DNA from: Aurifilum marmelostoma
Lineage: Eukaryota > Ascomycota > Sordariomycetes > Diaporthales > Cryphonectriaceae
Length of the DNA: 64,000 bases
Direction of reading: 5' to 3'
NCBI GenBank assembly: GCA_027559495.1
Contig: JAMXSV010000026.1
Coordinates: forward strand, 806,001 to 870,000
Positions 24,326 through 37,288 of the stretch are shown here, in pieces (the first letter of the stretch is position 1; the number at the start of each line of letters is the position of its first letter). The notes under the pieces are model-generated. The model had not been told where the DNA came from. It saw only the letters and a program-made list of their open reading frames with translations, and searched no databases. A program made the translations under genes and the position numbers.

Positions 24326-25408
24326 TCAGTGAGACCGGTTGGGCAGTGTGGCCATGGAGGGATGAAGTGATGGCATCCGCCGGCCGAGGACATCTCCATA
24401 TGAGGAGCCAAAGACTTCTCTGAGTGAAGGGAGAGTGACCGGCTCATGCTCCAAAGGCCGGGCTGTATATGACTGATGCACATGATGAGGGGCCCTGGGG
24501 CGGTGGGCCTCGGCACGGGAAAGAGGGCTAGGCTGTGAGAAGTAGCCTTGGGAGGATGTAGACCTGGAGAGGTAGTGTCCGCCAAGGTCGGTATCCTCGT
24601 CCATGAAGGAGGGGTCTTTGGTGTCGGCCGACCATGAGGGAAGGCGGAACTGGCCTTGGGGGTAGGGGCGGTCATGGGCAGACCGTGGTGAGTCCACAAT
24701 AGACTCATGGTCAGAAGCCAGCGAAGGGGGGTAGCCGGTGGAAGTGGTGCTAGGTCGACGAGAGTGCGACTCCTGGGGGTAGTATGTGCCTGGAGTGGTG
24801 CTGTGCTCAAAGGAGAGCTGCTGCTGCTGCTGCTGAGCCGACAGGGGCCGTGGCGAGACAGGAGTGACAGGAGTGACAGGAGTGGGTGTAAGACCACCAG
24901 AGGCGGATGCGGCGGTAGCGAGGTCATCTCTTCTCTTCACCTTCTTGATCTCCTGGTAGTAGTAGTTCTTGAGCATGTTCTCAGGCCGGTTCATGATGCG
25001 ACCGAGCTCGGCCCATTTCCTGTCGTTATCGGTGGCCCACTTGCAGATGAAGGCAGACTCCTCGAGGGTGAACTTCTTCTTGCACTCAGCGGGCCACTTG
25101 AGGTGCTCGTTCCACTTCTCGCGGCACTGCTTGGCGGTGCGAGGCTTTGAGGGATTCTGCCGCGAGTACTCGACGCACAGCTCGCTCCAGGGGATCTGAG
25201 ACCGGTTGCCGTTGCGGTGCGGCCGTGGGTGGTGCTTCGCCTCCTCGAGATAGCCAAGCACGATTCTCTTGAGGATATTGCACTCCTCCTCGGACCAGGG
25301 GCCCTTGTACTCGCTCCGACCGGGCAGCTGTCGGCAGTTGTCGCGCCTTCTTGTCGGTGTTGATGGCGATGAGGCCATGGGCTGCTGTTGGTGGCTAGTG
25401 GACTGCAT
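24326..25408 (-). CDS. Two-repeat Myb/SANT-domain transcription factor
   Basis: A single exon encodes 360 residues, from ATG at 25408 to TGA at 24326-24328. Repeat 1 (about residues 35-105) begins KGPWSEEECNILKRIV and ends CREKWNEHLKWP. It has a family-typical W at the start and a basic insertion (KHHPRPHRNGNRS) between its first helices. Repeat 2 (about 110-158) begins KKFTLEESAFICKWA and includes RKWAELGRIMNRPENMLKNYY and a basic KKVKRR end that could serve as a nuclear localisation signal. The rest is Ser/Pro/His-rich with a Q6 run and a VTPVTPV stretch, likely disordered and possibly transactivating. A conserved-looking LPSLREVFG motif lies near the C-terminus. Two tandem Myb repeats normally give sequence-specific DNA binding. 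I cannot assign it to a characterised regulator. It stands alone between two 15-kb deserts. Confidence 0.88.
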   Translation of the reverse strand: MQSTSHQQQPMASSPSTPTRRRDNCRQLPGRSEYKGPWSEEECNILKRIVLGYLEEAKHHPRPHRNGNRSQIPWSELCVEYSRQNPSKPRTAKQCREKWNEHLKWPAECKKKFTLEESAFICKWATDNDRKWAELGRIMNRPENMLKNYYYQEIKKVKRRDDLATAASASGGLTPTPVTPVTPVSPRPLSAQQQQQQLSFEHSTTPGTYYPQESHSRRPSTTSTGYPPSLASDHESIVDSPRSAHDRPYPQGQFRLPSWSADTKDPSFMDEDTDLGGHYLSRSTSSQGYFSQPSPLSRAEAHRPRAPHHVHQSYTARPLEHEPVTLPSLREVFGSSYGDVLGRRMPSLHPSMATLPNRSH

Positions 25409-25827
25409 ATTGTCTGATGGTTTTTTTTTTTTTTTTTTTTGTGCTGTTGCGGGGTGTGTGCGTGTATGGTAGGAAACGACAAAGTTATTCTGCCGGGCCG
25501 TGGAAGACGACAGCCTCTGTCGCTGAGGGTGGGGTTGGTGGTGCCCACGCAGGTGGACTGGGCTGGTTGCTGGTAAAGGATGGGGAATGAGATTGGTGGT
25601 GACGATGCTCCGCTTATGACAACGTTTTGGGAGGAGGAAGAAGAGAAGAAGAGTGAGGACGAGAGACTGCTGTGTCTTTTTGTCTGGAGACTGCCTCTTG
25701 CGTTGTTGGGGAGGGGAGAATATTTAACTGGAGTGAAGAGTGTGGACACCAGAAAGACGAGGGGGAGCAGGCTTTGGAGTCGGTGTCGGGGGAACGCAGG
25801 TGTATAAGTTTTATATCAAACGGAGCA
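25409..25827 (-). promoter_or_regulatory. ATG-free leader/proximal promoter of the Myb gene
   Basis: On the minus strand no ATG occurs in the 419 nt before the start codon; the first upstream one corresponds to CAT at about 25828. The segment is C/T-rich on the coding strand and includes a 22-base run of A on the minus strand just upstream of the start. This pattern fits a 5' leader of several hundred bases without upstream ORFs. Confidence 0.5.
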
Positions 25828-26072
25828 CATGGCATTTAGGGTGGGAGGGAATGGTAAAAAGATGGTAAAGAGGGTGGGTTTGTATGCCAAGGTACCCTTT
25901 CAGACAGGTCCGCGTTCTCGACGGGGAGCGTGTGACCCCTGCGCCTGGTCAACGGCCTCATTGTAGCCTACCTTCCTAGCCTTGGGCGGGTCCTAGCCTC
26001 GAGATGGGTTCTGGATGATGTGAAGTATCGAGTTACTCAGTACCTCGAGGGGGTCGGGACTGAGTAGTGTAC

Positions 26073-26142
26073 ATGTCCCTGTCCAGACAGCCCCCCTTCC
26101 CCACCGGACAGACACCCATGTACAGGTCAGGGACAGGGACAT
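26073..26142. repeat. Perfect 12-bp inverted repeat upstream of the Myb gene
   Basis: ATGTCCCTGTCC at 26073-26084 is the exact reverse complement of GGACAGGGACAT at 26131-26142, with a 46-nt loop. GTACATG and CATGTAC also face each other nearby. It lies about 0.67 kb upstream of the Myb start codon. It may be a dimeric protein-binding site, a hairpin, or chance. Confidence 0.5.
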
Positions 26143-26866
26143 CCAGCCCGGGCCTCGCTTCGCGCAATTGTGAGGTACCCTGCCGCCGGCTCGTGACTTC
26201 CCAGCACAGGGGCGCTAACAGCACCAGCTAGCTATTTACCCTAGGGCTTGTCATTCACGATGGCCCGGGCAGGGGGGGGTCGAGCTGTGAGATGCTACCC
26301 AGATAGGTTAGTTTTATCCTGAACGCTCTGGACTTTTATGTAGAACTCGCAGCTTCCCTCTGCCCACGGTCATTTACGGCGGGGTCCACATGAAAGCACT
26401 AATCGGGAAAGATCGTGAGTCAGTATCCAGCTGAAGAAGTTGAGGGAGGACAGGCAAGAACAGGGCAGGCCAATGCCTCTTGCTGTCGCGATTGGGCAGT
26501 TGCCGTATCAGCCATCATTACAGATTTTCCCTCGCATGTCATCGCTCCCCCCCTTTACACCCTCTGGTGCTGTGCACAATTCCTGCCCTTTCGGCCGACC
26601 GCCAGAGCAAATCTGATATCATATCACGGTCGGCATCTCCAATCATCCATCCGCCCACATCCAGACCCCAGAATCTGTCTGCCTGTTGTCATAATACGCG
26701 AACATTAACCATGGCAGGGTCCCTGCGGAATGACGGAACGGTTCCTCGTCGGCCGCCCGCTCCACGACGATCATTATCATCATCCTTCCCCTACTCCTCT
26801 TCCCCCCCTCCACCCCCCCCCTCGTCCTCCTCCACTACCACCACCAACATCACCATGTACTGGTAT

Positions 26867-26916
26867 TCTCCTCCTCCTCCTCCTCCTCCTCCTCCTCCTC
26901 CTGCTGCTGCTGCTCC
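26867..26916 (+). repeat. Compound (CTC)n-(CTG)n microsatellite
   Basis: About eleven CTC/TCC-phase units are followed by about four CTG units. It is noncoding as far as can be judged. Confidence 0.8.
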
Positions 26917-29900
26917 AATTTCAGCTGCATTGCCTGAACAAACGCGACAAAGGTATCCGTCGCTGTCATGCTTACAGGGTGGAGGCGAGATGTGCACCGT
27001 CTCGCTTCGGCATAACCATGGTCTGAGCACCACGGCACATCCACACAATTTTACGGCACTGCATACAACGATACAATGTTCTCTTTCCCACCGCATAAAG
27101 ACTAGCCGGATTTGGGGTATATCGTCGAAGCACATTAAGGTGAGACGCTATGGCACCGTCTAAGCTGGAACCAGCGTTGACCTGTCGTCCTCGTCACTGT
27201 CGCTGTCACTTGTCACTGTCAATATGTCACTGTCGCCAATCTGTTTGTGGAAACCCCCATTCCTTCCATTACTAGAACGAAACCTGTCCCAGACCCGCAC
27301 CACCTCGGGTTTTTGATCAAGCACGAAGAGTACCAAGGAAGAGTCCGAACCTCCTCTCTTGGTCCTAGCATAGACTGGCAACAGAGAAGATGTTATGGCA
27401 GTGTGGTGTGCTCGGTGGTGGTGTCGGAGACACAGTTCCTCTGCTCAGCACTTGTCGACAGCGACAAAGAGAAACAAGCAAGGAAAACCACCACCGCCAT
27501 AGCAGTGTCTCCCAACAGCCCTGGCGTCTCTACTATGAAGGAAGTATATTTCGCAACCCCCGCGAACGTAATGGCGATCCTGGACGATCCGCGACTCCGA
27601 CAGTCCGAGATCGCCGTTCAAGGATCCACCACGTGTCTGCGACCAAGAACAAGAGGGGCGAGGATTGAAGGAGAGAAAAAATAAAACATGAAATGGGGAA
27701 ATGAAGATGGATCCTCTCTTGAGCCACACCGATCTTGAACTCCCAGTTGTGCACGCAGCTCGATCCGACACATCAGCCTCGACTTGCCGTCAGATACAAA
27801 AGATACGATGCGTGATCATATTGGCCCTCTCCACGGCCTGCCTCCCCAGAGGATCCGTCGTACCCAGATCCAAATCCGATCCAGGATGCAGCCTTGTCTA
27901 GACCCCTCCCTGGAGCCATGTGTTCGCTACTCCAGGGCGTTGCAGGGGGGCGGGGTACCTCTGGGGCACAAGACCCCTACCGCCTGAGATGATCAGTGAG
28001 CTGGAACCCCCGATCTTGGTAGCCAAGCAGATGAGGGACCTGAGGTGACCCTCGCTGTTGATTTTCTTCTTGAGAACTGTGTGGCACAGAGCTCCTCCTG
28101 GCATGGGCAGGTACGTCCCCAACGCCGTGGGAGGGGAGGAGGGAGAGTTTCAGCACCTGAAATCACTCGCTAGACTCCCAAAAATGGTGGGCGCCCCGGC
28201 AATATCTTGGGGTCTTAAAATTCCCTTACGGCCGTGGAACATGGCGAAGGATCAAGTGGCTTTCACTGGTCAGACCACTCCCGGCTATCGCGTCAACTGT
28301 TTCCCTCACGGCGCAGCTTGGAGCATCATGCACCGGCGCGACAGCGAAAAGGATTTGTTATTGCCCGCATAAAGCATAAATCCGCTGCGCATCATATTCT
28401 GCGTGCATCGCAACGCCACGCATCTGCTGATGACGGCCCTATCTAGGGTGGCAAGCCTCACCGCTCCTCAGGCTCACCATTGGTTGATTCTGCACATAGA
28501 GAGCCGCCACGAACCCCAGCAACGAAATTATGAAAAATGTCTTTAGGGATCTACAGTGCAAAGTTTTGCAATCTGATATTGACTCGGGACGACACGAAGT
28601 CCAGCGACTCTGTCGGCAGGCCGCGCTCCGCATCCCTCGCTGTACCGCTCCATAGGGTACTTTTAAGGCGGGGCGTTCTATGATCCCTCGCCCTTCTCAC
28701 ACATCATGGTACTGCCACTGTACAAGTACTATGGGCATACGCTGAACCTGTCAATCAGCTTCTCAGCTCAGGTGGGTCCTCACGGCTACGAGTTTAAGCT
28801 TCTTCACCCATCCCAGATCCCAGACGCCAGGGGCTTGCCCCCGAGCCGGACGCGCTGATCTTCCCGGGTGGCTGCTGACTCGATACCCGGGACCCAAAGT
28901 GCTGGGTTTCGCGCCAGAGTCGACAGTCGGCTGTGACCCCTATATGTCGGCCTGTTATAGAGAGACGGTGTCTCGATCTCGAGTTATCCGATGAATCTCA
29001 GCAAACGTGAGCATCTGGTCCCTGTTGTTGTACTGATAGACTTGGCCGGACCGAGGAATTGATCTATTTGTTGAGCTGATCAAAATACGAGGCCGGGAAA
29101 CAACACGTTCATGGGCTGGCTCATCTTGACTTGAGACAAAGCGGCCCTGCACAGCTAGAGCGTTGATCAATGACCAGGAGGCGCGAATGGTCTGCTCGGC
29201 TCGAGCTTCGAGAAGGAAGGAGAAAAGAACACTGTGGCTGCTTCTACGAGGAGACGGCTTGGACGCCTCATTGCGCAACGCAGCGTTACGCTCCTGAGGT
29301 ACCCATCTGGACTCCCATGTGGTTCGCTGCAGCCCGTGTGTCAGCGACTTACTCGTGGCCGATCTTAGGCTGACCGTTGTGAAAGACGAGAAAAAAAAAA
29401 AAAAAGGGAGAGCGAGAAAAGGCGGGCTGGATACGCCATGCTTTAAGACATGGCGCCAGGCTAGCCGGGCGGCACAACCAGAGGGCTGGGAATGGTACAA
29501 GATGGCTCGGAGCGAGAGTACAGGACCTTTTGATCATCACTGCCGGGGAGAGGACGGGAAGTGAGTCCACAGTGGTTCTTGACGGCGAGCGGCTGAGACG
29601 GCCTCACCTTCCAATGACAAACGCCTTCTGTCTAGCGTACCATTCCACTGGAACTGGCCGCCAAGCTCAAGAGCCAAATCGACCAACAAACAACAAACCT
29701 CCAAGACAGACATGTTGCGACCTGATCGACTCACTCGACAACCTCATCCGGCACTCGTCCCCCCCGGCACTTGAAGAGATCCCTCGCCCTAGCGAGAGCC
29801 GAGCGGCAAATGCCCTTTCATGCTTCACATCGGCTTCATATTACCACGTGCGGCTGCAGCTAATTGTCAGCATCTTCTTGGACCCATAAACCCAAAATTC

Positions 29901-30983
29901 CGGGAAGCGAGAGTAAATGGTCCAGCCCTCAAGCCCAATCTGACAGGTATATCAAGGGGCGCGAGGCGGGAGAAAAGAAGGGCCCGGGGGGGGGGGGGGC
30001 GCTCGCGGTTCTGTGCCCTGGACCTGCACGATGTCACGCTGCAAGGAGCCGTGAGCAACAAGAGAGATGCTAAGGGTATCAGTCAATGCATCATAGCCTT
30101 GCGCTGCAGAGACAAGCGTAGAATCCTCCTCGCTCCTGCCAAAAAAAAATGTACCTCGCAGCGGTGGTCCTCCGAATTTGTAGTGGATCAGCGGCAACTG
30201 AGTCCGATCACCACGAGCGCAGATGAGTGTGTGAGACAAGAGCGGTCACGCGGCATGCACAGACTGCACAGAAGCAGTGGGCCCCTTGACAGGAGGATTG
30301 GTAAGGCCGCATCAACCACATGGGAGGTGTAAGGGGAGAAGGGGGGAGGGAGGGGGGGGGGGGGGAAACCCATGCTGTCCCACCTGCCAGTGCTCCTTCT
30401 ACAGATCTCTTCATGGGTTTGATCACAGACCTCGTCACCGATCACGTTTTTCCCCTTCTTTTTCATATTTCTTGCCAATCTCGACAAGACGGATATCACG
30501 GATGCATTTCTAAGATTGGCGAGGCCCATGCGGAGGCCCGAGAATTCGCCAAAAGCACACCCGGTGTGTCGCCAAGGCTCTTCTCCCCTGTCCGGCCTGT
30601 GGAGGATGCGGGTCTGGGTGTGGAGCTTGCTGGGTTGCAATAGGCAGACATTTTTGTTTCCAGTGAGCCAGGGATGGGGCAGGCGAGCAAGAAGGGTGTG
30701 AGTTTCATCCCACGGCCGGGGTCACACTGCTGGGCTTTGCCCTATCCTCCTGATGCTGAGAGGAAACCAAGCTTGCGAGCAGCATGCATGACACTCGAGG
30801 CACAGACAGCCTCGTGTTCCTTGGGTGCGAGGGGGCGTTGGCGGGCCCAGGGCGTTCCGGGCCAGGCCTGCTCACTGACTGACATCGTCATTATGGGCGT
30901 GCGGGTTGCATCACGGATGGAGAGGAGGTGGGAAGGGCCAGATGTCTCTGGGTGCGCATGCAAATTCCTCGGCTTTGTTGGCT

Positions 30984-30987
<4 letters not shown>

Positions 30988-31016
<29 letters not shown>
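30988..31016 (+). repeat. Poly-T tract (29 T)
   Basis: A run of 29 T in the second desert. It creates a spurious poly-Phe frame. Confidence 0.85.
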
Positions 31017-34000
31017 GGGTCCTCCCTCTATCTCTCTCGCGCCCGCCGGAGTGCGTATCCCGCGCTTGTGAATTCCTATCTGGGCATCGGATGTGTGTCT
31101 ACTCGTCGCATGGCCTGTCAGAAACTGCAATGAGGCCGAGGGCGCAGCTGGCTGTCGGCCGAGAGAGGATGCCCCCCTGTTCCGACAGCTGTCTGCTGAA
31201 CAACGGGCCAAGGCCCTTGATTGAGATTGTGTGTTGGTTTCAGACCGTTTACGAAGACGAATCACAGGTGTTTCTCGTCTGACAGCTTGACCCTTTCTTT
31301 TCCCCTCCCTTTTGCTCCTCTCTGCGGATCTGGGCTGGCAATCGTTTATGCGTCGCTGTCCATTCTGGCTCCCTCCAAAGGAAAAGCTTGCGAATACGGT
31401 ACAGCCTATGCGGAAGAACAACAGCTGTGTGACAACGCTTTGCTGACTCCTTCTGGAATATTTGGGCCCAGTGGCCGTACAATACAGAGCGTCGATTGTC
31501 GCCAACATGACAGCAAACCTACACCCGGCAAGCGGGCTGAATAGGGAAGGGCTTTTCAGGGCAGCAGGCTTAGAGTGCGGAATTCGGATTTCGCGCTGGC
31601 TGTGGATGGACCCGCAAAAAATTCCCTGATCTCGCCAAAAGGGTCTGAGTGTCATAGTATGTGTGTACACGGACGTGCGTTTCCTGAGTGCGGGTCTTCT
31701 CTCGTGGTCTGTCCTCTGTCGCGCTCACCTTTCTTTCTTTTTTTTTTTTTCTGCTGCCACGCCCTGGGGTGACACCGAAGAGCATCGGGATGGATCCTCG
31801 CCAATCTCGCAAATCTGGCAAATCTGCGAGGGCACAAGGTTCAGCAGGTGCTTCTTGCAGGTCAAAGGGCAGCGCCTCCCCACGATACACCCATGTCGCT
31901 GACTCCCTGCTGCATTCCTCCCCTGCAGCTGATGAGATGGTGGATCTCTCTTGTGTGTCTCTCTTTTCCCACTGATCGATGGCACTTCAGCCTGTCAAGG
32001 GGGGGGGGGTGTGGTGGGCAGGGTGCAACTCACCTGAGAGGGAAGAAGAAGGGGGGGGGCTGCAGCAAAAGGTCGTCCTGTGCTGCGTCGGAGTTACACA
32101 CTTACTACGGTACTGATTTTCAGAAGGGGGCACCGGAACAACGTCAAGGAACAGCTGGCGACGTCGAGACACGTTACACAGTAGCTCCGAAGGAGAGAAG
32201 AGAAAAGGGGGGGGGGCGGCAACAAGCAACATACTCGAATCCCGTGCGATAGGATAGCTCAAGGCTCTTCCCGAAAGACAAAGCCGGCCGATGGCCCTCT
32301 TCGCGGCCTAGCGTACCCAGAGCTCTGGGAATGGCGGCGCCCGCTGTCCTTGGCCACCCAACGATCGGTGGTTGTCGTCCCACAGGAGCAGAGCGATTAG
32401 CTCTCGCACCTGGCTACCATCCCAACTGGTCCAGTACTGGACGAGCACATGGCCTGATGTGCTGGTGAACATGCAATCTGGACGTGGTTTATGGGCCGAT
32501 GTGTTGCCCACCCGACGGGGCCGAGGGAGTCTGGACAGCGCCCTTGTCCTGGAATGTGTTGACCACGACGACATGGACCGAGGTCACATCTTTGAGTTCG
32601 ATCTGGATGTGATCGTGACAGGACGATCGATGGTAGCGGTGGTAGTCTTCCAGGTTTCCAGCTTGCTCATGTGGGTGGGCTGCCAACGAAGCAGCACGAC
32701 GCGGCCATGGGACATGAAAGGTGGGGGAACGGGGGAATTTGGATCTTCGCGTTGGGATCGACGGCATATGATTAGCCGGGTGCAACCCTTTGTGTAGATG
32801 TGGCTGCATTCTGGTCGGCGACTCGGGGACGTTGTGTCACCACCTAAGATCCGCACCACCTCCCAAAAGACCAAGGCCACCTCGTCCTCCCTCTCCATGG
32901 AGGCATCACTGCGACGGCAAACACACGCAATGACGAGAGGATGACGATAGGAGGGTAATAGGTTTTAAGCGACGATCTCCACCCAGGTATTTTTCTTTTT
33001 GTGTTCCTTGTCTTTTCTTTTCTTTTTTTTTTTTTTTTTTTTCTCTCTCTCTTCCTGAGAACCACCAAACCACTCGTATAGGGACCCTCGCAAGCCTATG
33101 GAACAGAGTTGCATCGCTGCAAACAAGATTACAGCGTCCCCCGTCCGGAAACTCGAAGAGCCGTTGTGGCACCTCCTGCCAGCACCCAATGACAGGTCCA
33201 GGTCGCCCAGGTAAACCTGGCAATGGCGAGCTTTTCAGCTCGTGCTAGCGATGGACCCCCCCCGCGGGGGGGTCTGGGGCTGGCAGATCGAAAGAGAGAA
33301 AAAAAGGGCAGAAAACGACAAAAGTACTACCTGATTAGGTTTAGTCTGTACATACATACACACATACACACCCTGCCATACACATGGGCCTTACCCGTTT
33401 ACTCACCTGTCTTGTATTTTTGTTTTGGGGTTCGGATCTGTGTCTTGAAAATTTCCCTTTTTTTTTTTTTTTTTGCTCTCCCTCTGCTTGCCCCGTCAAC
33501 TGTACAGTACTGCTGTGCAGAGGCACCCACAGTGAGTGGCCAACCTCGCTTCACGACCTTCGCTTGGCCGTTGGCAACCAGGACCCCTTGCGAGATCTTG
33601 CTTAATCTCACACCGGCTCATCCGGAAGGGGCAAAGAACTGCACTGTGGCTCTGACGACTGCCCCTTCTGGGGCGGGTGACAGCCTCGCCTGCTGCTGTA
33701 TCTTCATCATCATCATCATGATCATCATTTCTACCGGGCCCTGCCATGCATGCATGCAGATTGGCTCAGATCTCGGAAAGCGGTGAGACATCACACAGGA
33801 CAAGTGATCGACGCTGCTGGGTCGGTGTTGTTCTTGGTATTATTGTGGGTAGGCGAGAGAGATGGATAATGTGATGAGATCTGAACTTTTTTTCTTGGAT
33901 TTTGTTTTTCTAATTTCCACAGAGGGCGAGCTGGGGTTTGTCTGTGGTGATGATGATTGCGGTATATTTGCTCCGCAACTCAGCAAGGTCTACTGGCGGT

Positions 34001-36251
34001 ACAACACTCTTGTCATATTTCTTCTTCTTTTTTCTTTCTTTTTTTTTTTGGTTTGTTCCTTGGCTTGTATTTTGTTTTGTCTTTTTGGGTTCGTTATATT
34101 TCTTCTCGGCACCGAACCGAGATCTTGATCACCGACAGCGTCGCGTTGCGCCCCTCATCTGGGATCGTTTGGGCCGCCATCAGCGAGCTTTCCAAACCTT
34201 CAGACCCACCCTGTTGTACCCCTATCGATGTATGCAGCCAGACTGTCGGGTCAGAAAAGACCCACACCACCATTCAAACCCTCTCCTCCCACCCCTTCAC
34301 TCTTTGTCGTCCTTTCCCTCCCCCCCCCTCCCCCGGTTCCCCCTTGATAACCTTGTTTCCCTCGTGCTCTACCAGGGTTGATCTCGACCAGGTAGGCGAT
34401 CCTTTCTCTAGCTGAACAAGCACATATACATGCTATATAGGGGTTGTGCGGAATACGGCGCAGCACTCTTCGCTCATCGGATCGCCTCTGATTGCCGGGA
34501 GGCCTGTTTATCTTATTTATCCTCTCCAGGTGACCATTGGGGCTACTACTTATTCCTGGGCGAAGAAGGGAGGACGGGTGGGGGGGGGGGGGGAAACCTT
34601 CAGCCCCCTCTCCCTGTCATCTGGCCGGACGGATCTAGAATACCGAAAAAGGATCACACAGCCCGTCCCCGCACTTACTTTCCACGTGGTTTTCCCGCCG
34701 CCGTCGACGCCAGCAGGACCAGGGGCTTAGAAAAGCGCCTTCCCCCCCCCCCCCCCTCCTCCTCCTCCAATCCCTCCCTTGCAACGAAAATAAATAGGGC
34801 TCGAGTCACTACTTGAGTAGATAGTACTGTCACTACTCGCGGCGCTGAACCAAGCCATTTCGCACTTTGTGTCCCTCCCCATCAGAACGAGCGCCACGGA
34901 AGGGAGGGAGGGGGCCCCTTCCCATCATAGGGTAGAACTATTGAGCACACCATATTTGGGAGGGCACGGACGACTAATCAGCCCTTCCTGGGTCCAGCTG
35001 TCTGGTGCGTGTGTGCTCGTCGTGTTCTGTCTGGCCCACTCAAGAAAGTGGAGTGTCCGTTTTTTTTTTTTTCTCTGCCTTTTCTTGTGCTTGGTATTTC
35101 TGGTTGATACAAGGGGAAAGAAGGAGGATGATTGGAGCTGAAGCAAGACCAAAGGCCACGCAACAGAAACGCAAAAAAAAGAAAGAAAGAAACGCAATAC
35201 CAACATCGTATATCCCGCAAAGGGGGGGTGGCATTCTCCTCTCTCTCTTTTATTCCGGCGCCTTGGGACCGCCGTTGGCTCTCTTCCAGTTGGGGACTAG
35301 CCGGCGCTCTGCTTAGCCCTGGCAGACCATTCCTGATTCCGCTGGCCATGCAACAGGTAGTGCGGAATTAGCCCATAGTAGTGAGATTTGGGTGCGCCTG
35401 TTTCCCCCCCCCCCTACCTCCCTCCTCTCTGACCCCGGGGGGAGGGGGAGGGGGTCTAGGGCCCTACGAGGCACGAGGCTACTCCCGTTGAATCTGGCGT
35501 GCCCGAGCAGAGGAGTGCGTGCACCTAGGGCTGATGCTGCTGACTCTGCTCCGCTTCTCGCTCAACTTTACGGATTTAAGATAATAATAATAATAATAAT
35601 AACACACACATACACGCACACACATTGTGCACTATCCGATGCCAGGTGGGGACGCGACCACGCGACAACCACCACCACCCCTCCTTCCCCCCTCGGCTAG
35701 AACCCCCCCCCCCCATCGTTTCGGAGATAATCACCACTTGCAGCCGCCTGTCAACATCTTGGCTGGGTTTCTGCCTCGGGGGGAAAAAGAAAGAAAGAAA
35801 GAAGAAAAAAAAAGAGGAAATAGGTCTCCTGTTGTTGTTGCTGCGGCCTGTGGGACACACCCTCGAACCTTTCACCGAGAAGCACGGAGCAATAATAGGG
35901 CTTAGAAAAGGACAGGAAAAAAAGGGGAGGAGGTGGGGTGGGGGGGGGGGTTAGAGGGCCAACGACGGCGTAGTATGTAGTTTGCTTTTTGTGCGTGCTG
36001 CGGCAGCCCTCCCCGCCCGCTAGTCGACGGTTTTCCATCGACCCAGCTGGCTGGGTCGGCCTAGATGGCTGGCGCAGCAGAGCACACTACTATTCCTGGT
36101 GGTCCCTCTCTCTCTCTTGTTGCCTCCCTCGCATCCTTGTTCTTGTGTTTATGCTTCTTGTTGTCTAATTATTCGAAGGGGAATTAGAACAAGACACTAA
36201 TTCTTTTCTTTTTTTTCTTCTTTTTCCTCCCAACCCAAATCACAAGTGTCT

Positions 36252-36290
36252 CTCCTCCTCCTCCTCCTCCTCCTCCTCCTCCTCCTCCTT
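36252..36290 (+). repeat. (CTC)n microsatellite
   Basis: About thirteen CTC units. Every reading frame across it gives a homopolymer peptide. Confidence 0.85.
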
Positions 36291-37255
36291 CGTAATGATG
36301 GAAAGGGTGGAGTCCAGTCCTGATGGGAAAACCGGGACGCGAAACATCCAATCTTGGCATTCTTCTTTTCCAGCTCTGCTCGCCTCCTCCAGCTGTTCAT
36401 GGGTATGATGAGAGAGAGAGGGAGAGATACGGACGTAAACTATCATACACAGCCCTGCATCGCCCCCCCGCCCAGCAGCAGAGAACACCACGGGCTGGCA
36501 CAGACCAGAGTGCCCTCTGGGAGTGGAGAGGGAGGGGTGGGTGGAGGGGCAGACCACAGCTGCTGAGATACAACCAACCCCCCCCCCCCGCGAGCGCAGC
36601 CCCCGGCTTTCAGTACATTGCTCTGCAGTAACTACTACAGGCAGCGCCTGGGTCTCGTCCAAAAAAACAAAAAAAATTAAATGCCGGCAGAAACGGTGGG
36701 GCTCCTGAAAGCGTATTCGCTCAGGTTTCCCTTTTGTATTTCTCCAAGGGCCCCCGGGCAACAAGCAGGGTGTCCAGGCCGTCTTCTCATTGGACCTTTT
36801 ACGCAGAACCACCCTTTTCTACAGGCCCCCCCCCCTCGCCGCCGCCCCCTTCCCTCCCCCCCCCCTCTTTAAGACATGAGAAATTTTAGGGGGAAAAAAT
36901 AATAATAATAAATAAAATCTGCGTCAGTATATACGCAATAATGATGATGATGATGATGATGATCAACGCTGCCAAACGAGGGTCTCAGCGTCCAAGAGCA
37001 ACCCAGCAGGTGGGTAAGGGAGGGGGAGAGGGAGGGGGGGGGGCGCATTCGCCCACTGCATCGGTAAATCCTTACCGGCAAGCTTCCCAGTTCAAAACAC
37101 CCAACCACTTTTGCTTTTTTTTTTTACCCAGGCAGGAACGACGTTTCGTCACACAACGGCGGGCGACCCCTTTTTCTTGTCTTGTTGTGGTCATGATCTG
37201 CGCTGCTTGTTGTGTGACGACACCTTTTTTATCTTGATGCCAGGTATACGTAGGT

Positions 37256-37288
37256 GTATATATGTATATATATATATATATATATATT
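37256..37288 (+). repeat. (TA)n microsatellite
   Basis: An alternating TA tract with one TG interruption in a locally AT-rich patch. Confidence 0.8.

Noticed and set aside
29820..30332. ATG-started frame of 170 codons
   Set aside because: It passes through a G homopolymer and has no domain, no codon bias and no plausible splice partners.
30674..31282. ATG-started frame of 202 codons
   Set aside because: A 29-T run creates its poly-Phe segment; the rest looks like noncoding DNA.
33223..33786. ATG-started frame of 187 codons with hydrophobic stretches
   Set aside because: The hydrophobic stretches come from T-rich tracts and an ATC/ATG repeat, not from a recognisable membrane protein.
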